DNA from: Solirubrobacterales bacterium
GTDB taxonomy: Bacteria; Actinomycetota; Thermoleophilia; Solirubrobacterales; Solirubrobacteraceae
DNA length: 63,025 nt
Direction: 5' to 3'
Assembly: GCA_025963965.1 (NCBI GenBank)
Contig: JAOPZS010000023.1
Location: 1 to 63,025 of the forward strand
Shown: in pieces, positions 57,903-63,025 of the stretch
How the letters are laid out: each line of letters opens with the position of its first letter
Position numbering within the stretch: position 1 is the first letter of the stretch
Position numbers and translations under genes: made by a program
Notes under the pieces: generated by a model
Seen by the model: the letters and a program-made list of their open reading frames with translations, nothing else
The model's database searches: none
Told to the model about the DNA's origin: nothing

Positions 57903-59924
57903 TCAGCTCTGCATCAGGAAGTAGAAGCCGACGCCCGCTACGCCGAGCACGAGCATCGCCGCGTAGTAGCGCACGAACCCGCTCTGCACGGCGCGCACCG
58001 CCGCCGAGCCGGCCCGAACGACACCCGTGGTGCCGCCGACGATCGTCTCGTCGATCACACGCCGCTCGAACACGTCGCTCGCGAAGCGCCCGGCGGCCGC
58101 CGTCGGTTTGATGACGAGCGCGTCGATCAGCTCGTCGAAGTACCACTTGTTGACGAACAGCTCGTACACCGGCTTGAAGCGAACCCGCGCGGCTTCGGCG
58201 ATCGCCGGGCGCTGCACCCAGATGCGGTACGCGAGTGCGATCCCGGCCAGCCCGACGACCGTGCCGAGCGCCAGGCCGAGCCACAGCAGCCCGTTGCGCG
58301 TGTGCGTTTCGTAGGCGGCGGCGTCCGTGAACGTCGGTTTCAGGAAGTTGTCGATCACGAAGTCCGTCTTCGGGATCTGCACGAGGCCGGCGCCGACTGC
58401 GCCGACCGCCAGCACGCTCATCGCCACCTTCATCGGCAGCGCCCGCTCTGCCGTCGTGTGGTGCGGGCCCGGGAAGCCGACGTCGGTGTCCTCGAGCTCG
58501 CCCGTCGCCGGGTTCGTCGGGTGCTCGGCGTGGTGCAGATGGCCGGCTTCGAGCTCGCGCGCCTCGGCGACCGGCTCGCCGTGGAAGGCGCGGAAGATCA
58601 GCCGGAACGTGTAGAGCGCTGTCAGGAACGCCCCCACGTAGCCGACCACGTACAGCGCCCAGTGCCAGCCCCCCTGCTCGCCGGCGACGAGCAGGATCTC
58701 ATCCTTGGAGAAGAACCCCGAGAACGGCGGGATGCCGGACAGCGCCAGCCCGCCGATCACGAAGCAGCCGTACGTGAACGGCAGCGCCCTGCGGAAGCCG
58801 CCCATCCGCTGCAGCGACTGCTCGCCACCCATCGCGCCGATGATCGAGCCGGCCGCCATGAACAGCAGCGCCTTGAAGAAGGCGTGCGTCATCAGGTGGA
58901 ACAGGCCGGCCGCGTAGGCGCCGATCGAGACGCCCATGATCATGTAGCCGATCTGCGACATCGTCGAGTAGGCGATCACGCGCTTGATGTCCGTCTGGGC
59001 GAGCCCGATCGTGCCGGCGATCAGCAGTGTCGCCGCGCCTACGATCGCGCCGACGTCCTGCGCCGACGGTGCGAGCTGGAACAGGGGGTGCATGCGCGCG
59101 ATCAGGTAGACACCGGCCGTCACCATCGTCGCCGCGTGGATCAGGGAGCTGACCGGCGTCGGGCCCTCCATCGCGTCCGGCAGCCACGTGTGCAGCGGGA
59201 TCTGCGCCGACTTCGCGAAGGCACCGACGAGCAGCAGGATGCACCCGGCGACGAGGTCGCCGTCGCCGGTGCGGCCGTGTCCGAAGGCGCCGTTGCTCGT
59301 CGCGTGGAACGTCTTCAGCAGGTCCAGCGTGTGCGTGTGCTTGAAGATGAAGTACGTGCCGAGCACGAGCCCGACGTCGCCGACGACGTTGATCACGAAC
59401 GCCTTGATGCCGGCCCTCGTGGCGGTCGTGCGCCGGTACCAGAAGGAGATCAGCAGGTAGGAGGCGGCCCCGACGAGCGCCCAGCCGACGATCAGCAGGA
59501 AGAAGTTGCCCGCCAGCACGAGCAGCAGCATCGACAGGACGAAGAAGTTCAGGTAGGCGAAGTAGCGACAGAACCCCTCATCGCCCTCCATGTAGGAGAT
59601 CGAGTAGAGGTGGATCAGCGTCGAGACGCCCGTGACGATCAGGATCATGAACACCGACAGCGGGTCGACGAGGATCGACACCTTGGCGTCGACGCCGGCC
59701 GTCGAGGCGTATTCCCACAGCGAGGAGACCAGCTGGCGGTGATCCGGCGAGTGGCCCTGCAGCGAGATCAGCGTCGCGATCGCCGCCAGGAACGCCAGGA
59801 AGATCGCACCCGTCCCGATCCATCCCGCCGACCTACCCGGAAGCCGCCGGTAGCCGAACGCGCTGATCAGCGTCCCGGCAAGCGGAAACGCGAGCACCAG
59901 CCAAGCCCAGGCCGTAGTAGTCAA
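57903..59924 (-). CDS. nuoL: NADH-quinone oxidoreductase subunit L
   Basis: A 673-residue antiporter-like subunit with the long C-terminal lateral helix region. FVLSMLLLVLAGNFFLLIVGWALVGAASY is the TM4-5 part, where family members usually have WEL/WEG and this one reads GWALVG, with Ala in place of the expected Glu. AKSAQIPLHTWLPDAMEGPT and STMSQIGYMIMGVSIGAYAA are classic. The C-terminal 170 residues contain the amphipathic piston helix. A 100-bp gap with a long hairpin separates it from nuoK. Confidence 0.95.
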   Translation of the reverse strand: MTTTAWAWLVLAFPLAGTLISAFGYRRLPGRSAGWIGTGAIFLAFLAAIATLISLQGHSPDHRQLVSSLWEYASTAGVDAKVSILVDPLSVFMILIVTGVSTLIHLYSISYMEGDEGFCRYFAYLNFFVLSMLLLVLAGNFFLLIVGWALVGAASYLLISFWYRRTTATRAGIKAFVINVVGDVGLVLGTYFIFKHTHTLDLLKTFHATSNGAFGHGRTGDGDLVAGCILLLVGAFAKSAQIPLHTWLPDAMEGPTPVSSLIHAATMVTAGVYLIARMHPLFQLAPSAQDVGAIVGAATLLIAGTIGLAQTDIKRVIAYSTMSQIGYMIMGVSIGAYAAGLFHLMTHAFFKALLFMAAGSIIGAMGGEQSLQRMGGFRRALPFTYGCFVIGGLALSGIPPFSGFFSKDEILLVAGEQGGWHWALYVVGYVGAFLTALYTFRLIFRAFHGEPVAEARELEAGHLHHAEHPTNPATGELEDTDVGFPGPHHTTAERALPMKVAMSVLAVGAVGAGLVQIPKTDFVIDNFLKPTFTDAAAYETHTRNGLLWLGLALGTVVGLAGIALAYRIWVQRPAIAEAARVRFKPVYELFVNKWYFDELIDALVIKPTAAAGRFASDVFERRVIDETIVGGTTGVVRAGSAAVRAVQSGFVRYYAAMLVLGVAGVGFYFLMQS

Positions 59925-59953
59925 GCCCCGGCCCGCCTCTGCTCGGCAGCGGA

Positions 59954-60015
59954 GGTGTGTTGCGTTGTCGCTCGCCGGCCGCGCCGGCGGCCCGCGAGCA
60001 ACAACGTGACACGCC
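59954..60015. repeat. Long near-perfect hairpin between nuoK and nuoL (copy 1)
   Basis: A 62-nt inverted repeat. The inner stem is GCTCGC-C-GGCCGC / GCGGCC-C-GCGAGC with a GCCG loop; the outer stem GGTGTTGCGTTGT pairs with ACAACGTGACACGCC with a few wobbles. It is related to copy 2 at 60984-61044, sharing TCGCCGGCCGCGC and ACGTGAC. Confidence 0.8.
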
Positions 60016-60024
60016 GGAGCCCTC

Positions 60025-60324
60025 TCATCCTTGTAGCTCTCGCAGCTCGTCGACGTCGATCGGCAGTTTGCGGCGGTAGATCGCGACGATCATGCCGAGC
60101 CCGATGCAGACCTCGCAGGCGGCGACGGTCATCACCACGAGCGCCAGGATCTGCCCGTCGCCGTTGCCCCACATCCGCGAGAAGGCGATCAGCGCGAGGT
60201 TCGCGCCGTTCAGCATCAGCTCCAGGCAGAGCAGCACCACCAGCGGGTTGCGCCGGGTCATCACGCCGACCGCGCCGAGTGAGAACACGATCGCCGAGAC
60301 CGCCAGGTACCAGCCGATCGTCAT
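60025..60324 (-). CDS. nuoK: NADH-quinone oxidoreductase subunit K
   Basis: A 99-residue three-helix subunit of complex I, the usual length. LAVSAIVFSLGAVGVMTRRN, PLVVLLCLELMLNGANLALIAF (conserved Glu in helix 2) and VVMTVAACEVCIGLGMIVAI (second conserved Glu) are all present; these carboxylates link to proton translocation. Its start ATG overlaps the nuoJ stop by 4 bp. The 100 bp after it hold hairpin copy 1 before nuoL. Confidence 0.96.
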   Translation of the reverse strand: MTIGWYLAVSAIVFSLGAVGVMTRRNPLVVLLCLELMLNGANLALIAFSRMWGNGDGQILALVVMTVAACEVCIGLGMIVAIYRRKLPIDVDELRELQG

Positions 60325-60962
60325 CCCGTTCGCCTCCCGACGCCCTCGGCCGTCGTGCCGCTGCCGGGCGGCCGCAGCAGGTCGAGCGGCGTGAAGCGAT
60401 CCGCGTCGGGGTCCTCCTCGCCCAGGCCGCCCCGGCGCCGGGCGAGCACGACGGCGCCGACGGCGGCGATCAGCAGCAGGAAGGACGCCACCTCGAAGGC
60501 AAGCAGGAAGCGCGTCAGCAGCAGTTTGCCGATGTAGGCCGGGGTGCCGTAGGTGCGAGGGCCGGGGGAGTAGCCGGCGCCGTAGGAGTCGACCGCCTCC
60601 AGGCCCGTGCCGAGCAGCGCGATCAGCAGCTCGACGAGCACGGCGCCGCCGAGCACGGCGCCGCCGAGCCGCAGGGCTGCACCCGTGCCGCTGGCCGTCC
60701 CGTGCAGGCGCTCGCCGATGCGCTCTCCCTCCCCGCCGACGTAGGCGACGACGAACACGTACAGGACCATCACGGCTCCCGCATAGACGACGACCTGCAC
60801 GGCCGCGACGAACTCGGCGCGGAGCAGCAGGAACAGCACCGACAGCGAGACGAGGTGGCCGACGAGCGCCAGCACGCTGTAGAACGGGTTGCGCAGCACG
60901 ACCACGCCGACCGCCCCCGTGATCGCGCCGATCGCAGCGATGAAGAACAGAACCGCGCTCAC
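60321..60962 (-). CDS. nuoJ: NADH-quinone oxidoreductase subunit J
   Basis: A 213-residue complex I subunit with five helices: LFFIAAIGAITGAVGVVVLR, NPFYSVLALVGHLVSLSVLF, VVYAGAVMVLYVFVVAYVGG (the conserved pi-bulge helix 3), GGAVLGGAVLVELLIALLG and FLLAFEVASFLLLIAAVGAV. The C-terminal 40 residues are hydrophilic. An 88-bp gap with hairpin copy 2 separates it from nuoI. Start ATG at 60962. Confidence 0.95.
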   Translation of the reverse strand: MSAVLFFIAAIGAITGAVGVVVLRNPFYSVLALVGHLVSLSVLFLLLRAEFVAAVQVVVYAGAVMVLYVFVVAYVGGEGERIGERLHGTASGTGAALRLGGAVLGGAVLVELLIALLGTGLEAVDSYGAGYSPGPRTYGTPAYIGKLLLTRFLLAFEVASFLLLIAAVGAVVLARRRGGLGEEDPDADRFTPLDLLRPPGSGTTAEGVGRRTG

Positions 60963-60983
60963 CCGGCCCCCCCCGGCGGCGGA

Positions 60984-61044
60984 GTCGTGTTACGGCAGCG
61001 ATCGCCGGCCGCGCAGCGGCCCGCGATCGATGACGTGACCCGAC
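60984..61044. repeat. Long near-perfect hairpin between nuoI and nuoJ (copy 2)
   Basis: A 61-nt inverted repeat: inner stem CGATCGC-C-GGCCGC / GCGGCC-C-GCGATCG with a GCA loop, the C-C mismatch at the same place as in copy 1; outer stem GTCGTGTTACGG against CCGTACACGAC-like sequence with a few mismatches. Sequence and position parallel copy 1. Confidence 0.8.
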
Positions 61045-61050
61045 GAAGCC

Positions 61051-61626
61051 TCACTCCCCCTCGTTCCTCAGCGGCGTGCGCTCGAGTGGCTCGGCGAGCA
61101 GCATCTCCTTCGTGAAGATCAGGTCGGTGCGGTCGTAGTCGGAGAGCTCGTAGTCGTGTCCCATCGTGATCGCGTCGAACGGGCAGGCGATCTCGCAGTA
61201 GCCGCAGAAGATGCAGCGCGAGAGGTTGATCTCATAGACCGCCGCGTAGCGCTCGCCGGCGGACACGCGGTTCTCCGGCGTGTTCTCGGCGGCGACGACG
61301 CGGATGCAGTCCGCCGGGCAGGCGGCCGCGCACAGCGAGCACCCGACGCACTTCTCCAAACCGGTGTCCTCGAAGCGATGGAGCTTGTGCCGACCGCGGA
61401 AGCGCGGGTAGACGGGCGTCTTCTCCTCCGGGTACTGGACGGTCACCGGTGTCTCGCGAAAGCGCCCGAACGTCGTCGCCATGCCGCGCACCGTCTCGAC
61501 GAAGATCCGCCAGGCGCTGCGCGACGGTCCGGGGGCGGGCGTGCGGCGCACCTCGATCACGTCCTCGCCCGGGCTCCAGGCGTTGACGTTCAGGCTCGCG
61601 GTCGCGTTCTCATCGACGGTGCTCAT
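61051..61626 (-). CDS. nuoI: NADH-quinone oxidoreductase subunit I
   Basis: A 191-residue iron-sulfur subunit of complex I. Two 4Fe-4S cluster motifs: [18 protein letters not shown] near residue 90 and [20 protein letters not shown] near residue 133, each CxxCxxCxxxCP (N6a and N6b). The N-terminal 40 residues ([20 protein letters not shown] and following) are an unconserved extension. The frame is open far upstream through nuoH; ATG at 61626 shares one base with the nuoH stop (translational coupling). [11 protein letters not shown]-like [16 protein letters not shown] is typical. Confidence 0.95.
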   Translation of the reverse strand: MSTVDENATASLNVNAWSPGEDVIEVRRTPAPGPSRSAWRIFVETVRGMATTFGRFRETPVTVQYPEEKTPVYPRFRGRHKLHRFEDTGLEKCVGCSLCAAACPADCIRVVAAENTPENRVSAGERYAAVYEINLSRCIFCGYCEIACPFDAITMGHDYELSDYDRTDLIFTKEMLLAEPLERTPLRNEGE

Positions 61627-62645
61627 CAGTGCGTCGCCACCACCACGATCGCCGTGATCAGCGTGTTCAGGGTCGCCAGCGGCAGCAGCACCTTCCAGCC
61701 GAAGCTCATCAGCTGGTCGTAGCGAAGCCGCGGCAGCGTCGCCCGCACCCAGATGAACAGGAACGTGATCAGCGACATCTTGAAGAGCACCACGAACGGG
61801 TCGACCCACCCGGGAGGGTGGATTCCGAACGGGAGCAGCCAGCCGCCGAGGAAGACCGTCGTGACGATCCCCGAGACGACGATCACGTTCAGGTACTCGG
61901 CGAAGTAGTACGAGGCAAAGCGCCCGCCGCCGAACTCGGTGTTGTAGCCGCCCACCAGCTCGGCGTCGGCCTCGGTCAGGTCGAACGGCGCGCGGTTCGT
62001 CTCGGCGAAGCTGGCGACCAGGAAGATCAGAAAGCCGAACAGCTGGGGCACGACGTACCACATGCCTTTCTGAGCCGTGACGATCCCGGTCAGCGACAGC
62101 GTCTGCGCGGTGATCACCACGCCGACCAGCGCGAGCCCCTGGGAGACCTCGTAGGAGATCAGCTGCGCCGCGCCGCGCATCGCGCCCAGGAACGAGTACT
62201 TCGAGCCGGAGGACCAGCCGCCGAGCATGATCCCGTAGAAGGCGACGCCGCCGAACGCGAACACGTACAGCGGCCCGATCGAGACGTCGATCCCGTACAG
62301 GCCGACCTTCGTCCCGAAGATGTCCTGCGTGTTTCCGAAGGGGATGATCGCGAAGGCCGCGACGGCCGTCAGGATCGAGATGATCGGCGCGAGCGCGAAC
62401 AGGAAGCCGATCGACGTCGTCGGGCGGAACTGCTCCTTGGTCAGCAGCTTGAGGATGTCGGCGAGTGGCTGCATCGCCCCGTACGGACCCACGCGGTTGG
62501 GGCCGTAGCGGCTCTGGAAGCGGCCGAGCAGCTTGCGCTCGGCGAGCAGCACGACCGGCACGAGCTGCAGGCCGACGGCAAAGATCACGATCGCCTTGAT
62601 GATCTGGATCCACCAGGGCTCGAAGTAGCCGACCGTGGCGATCAT
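61626..62645 (-). CDS. nuoH: NADH-quinone oxidoreductase subunit H
   Basis: A 339-residue quinone-site subunit of complex I with about eight helices. Conserved: [21 protein letters not shown] and [20 protein letters not shown] (quinone cavity loop 1), [12 protein letters not shown], and [20 protein letters not shown] then [13 protein letters not shown] with the acidic loop lining the quinone channel. Its ATG at 62645 overlaps the nuoG stop by 4 bp (ATGA). The frame upstream of 62645 runs antisense to none and is not part of it. Confidence 0.96.
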   Translation of the reverse strand: MIATVGYFEPWWIQIIKAIVIFAVGLQLVPVVLLAERKLLGRFQSRYGPNRVGPYGAMQPLADILKLLTKEQFRPTTSIGFLFALAPIISILTAVAAFAIIPFGNTQDIFGTKVGLYGIDVSIGPLYVFAFGGVAFYGIMLGGWSSGSKYSFLGAMRGAAQLISYEVSQGLALVGVVITAQTLSLTGIVTAQKGMWYVVPQLFGFLIFLVASFAETNRAPFDLTEADAELVGGYNTEFGGGRFASYYFAEYLNVIVVSGIVTTVFLGGWLLPFGIHPPGWVDPFVVLFKMSLITFLFIWVRATLPRLRYDQLMSFGWKVLLPLATLNTLITAIVVVATH

Positions 62646-63025
62646 CCGCTCACCAGCTCGCGCCGCGGCGCGAGGAACTCGAGCGCCGGCGAGTGCTCGA
62701 CCTCCGGCGCGTCCCACACCGAGCGGAAGCCCGCGATCTCGCGTGCCCGCAGCGCAGTCGACGGGTCCCCGTCGGGCTCGCTCAGCCTCGGCGGCTGATC
62801 GCCGACCCGCGCCCCGGCCGGGAAGCTCGCCGCCGCCTCGCGCTCGGGCCAGCGCACGCCGCGCCCGCCGATCTCCTCGAGCGTGATCCCGTCGTAGAAC
62901 GGGACCGTGTCGAACAGCTGTCGCGAGGCCATCTTGGCGCTGAGCACGTCGAGGTCCAGGCCGAGGCGCATCGCCAGCTCAGCGACCACCCGCCAGCCGG
63001 CGCGCACCTCGCCCGGCCGCGCGAT
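62642..63025 (-). CDS. nuoG: NADH-quinone oxidoreductase subunit G, C-terminal part (runs off the window)
   Basis: The last 127 codons of NuoG are visible; the gene continues beyond the right edge. [20 protein letters not shown] is the usual start of the final domain of molybdopterin-oxidoreductase-like NuoG proteins, where a Rossmann-like cofactor domain ends. The rest ([20 protein letters not shown] and on) is a poorly conserved tail. A GTG at 63007 is internal, not a start. Identification rests mainly on position directly before nuoH. Confidence 0.85.
   Translation of the reverse strand: MARPGEVRAGWRVVAELAMRLGLDLDVLSAKMASRQLFDTVPFYDGITLEEIGGRGVRWPEREAAASFPAGARVGDQPPRLSEPDGDPSTALRAREIAGFRSVWDAPEVEHSPALEFLAPRRELVSG

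Noticed and set aside
58302-61115. 937-codon plus-strand frame across nuoL-K-J
   Set aside because: Antisense shadow of strongly conserved complex I genes.

Overview
The window is 63 kb of very GC-rich, gene-dense chromosomal DNA. Gene content and style suggest an actinobacterium, probably of the Thermoleophilia / Solirubrobacterales type; this is inference, since the window has no rRNA or marker gene set. The evidence is high GC at third codon positions, many GTG starts, a nuo operon in the order G-H-I-J-K-L-M-N, actinobacterial-type partner-switching regulators, and a TANNNT -10 box 4-10 nt upstream of about 26 start codons (mostly 6-8 nt, as expected for leaderless mRNAs). I see no rRNA, tRNA, insertion sequence, prophage or CRISPR array. 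Most of the window is ordinary core metabolism and housekeeping.

Layout. 1-2940: end of an upstream gene, a small methyltransferase, and a patchy stretch of small minus-strand genes (two SnoaL-like proteins, a small unknown protein, glyoxalase I) that carries a fragment copy of the glyoxalase 3' end and a duplicated 17-bp leader. 3028-12510: acetyltransferase, methyltransferase, purD, a metallo-beta-lactamase (MBL) hydrolase, an ABC1 kinase, then a three-gene partner-switching module (PAS-PAS-GAF-SpoIIE phosphatase, STAS antagonist, ATP-binding kinase), pyruvate kinase and a small basic protein. 12529-18569: SnoaL-MBL fusion with a coupled unknown gene, a second MBL protein, metF, a LOG-family protein, a YgjP-like metallopeptidase, and a PAS-LuxR regulator. 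18661-27733: citrate synthase, a PfkB kinase, and a plus-strand run of quinone oxidoreductase, DEAD-box helicase, cyclophilin and aldehyde dehydrogenase, facing a phosphotransferase-HAD pair. 27791-36930: a secreted glycosidase-like protein, Fpg, an OmpR-type two-component system, Bcp peroxiredoxin, a secreted cupredoxin-like protein, DegV, a small secreted protein and an SDR epimerase.

36985-46280: a predicted permease with two ExxE motifs next to an ArsB/NhaD-like carrier, a flippase-like membrane protein, a multi-TM protein of unknown function, acetate uptake (satP) coupled to acetyl-CoA synthetase (acs), and then a second secreted glycosidase-like protein with two beta-sandwich repeats. 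The leader of this last gene contains a well-formed GEMM-I (cyclic-dinucleotide) riboswitch directly overlapping its Shine-Dalgarno site. This is the most notable find. 46409-54504: a GT4 glycosyltransferase, a GT39/ArnT-like enzyme, an ABC-ATPase/FtsX permease pair and an M3 oligopeptidase. 54505-54718: a tandem 51-bp repeat between convergent genes. 54719-63025: the minus-strand nuo operon (nuoN to the 3' end of nuoG). Its genes overlap tightly or sit close together except at two larger gaps, each filled by a related ~60-nt near-perfect hairpin.

Together the genes cover acetate assimilation (SatP, Acs, citrate synthase), respiration (complex I), purine and one-carbon metabolism (PurD, MetF), oxidative and aldehyde stress (glyoxalase, Bcp, ALDH, Fpg), envelope and secretion functions, and several signalling systems (partner switching, two-component, PAS-LuxR, cyclic dinucleotide riboswitch).
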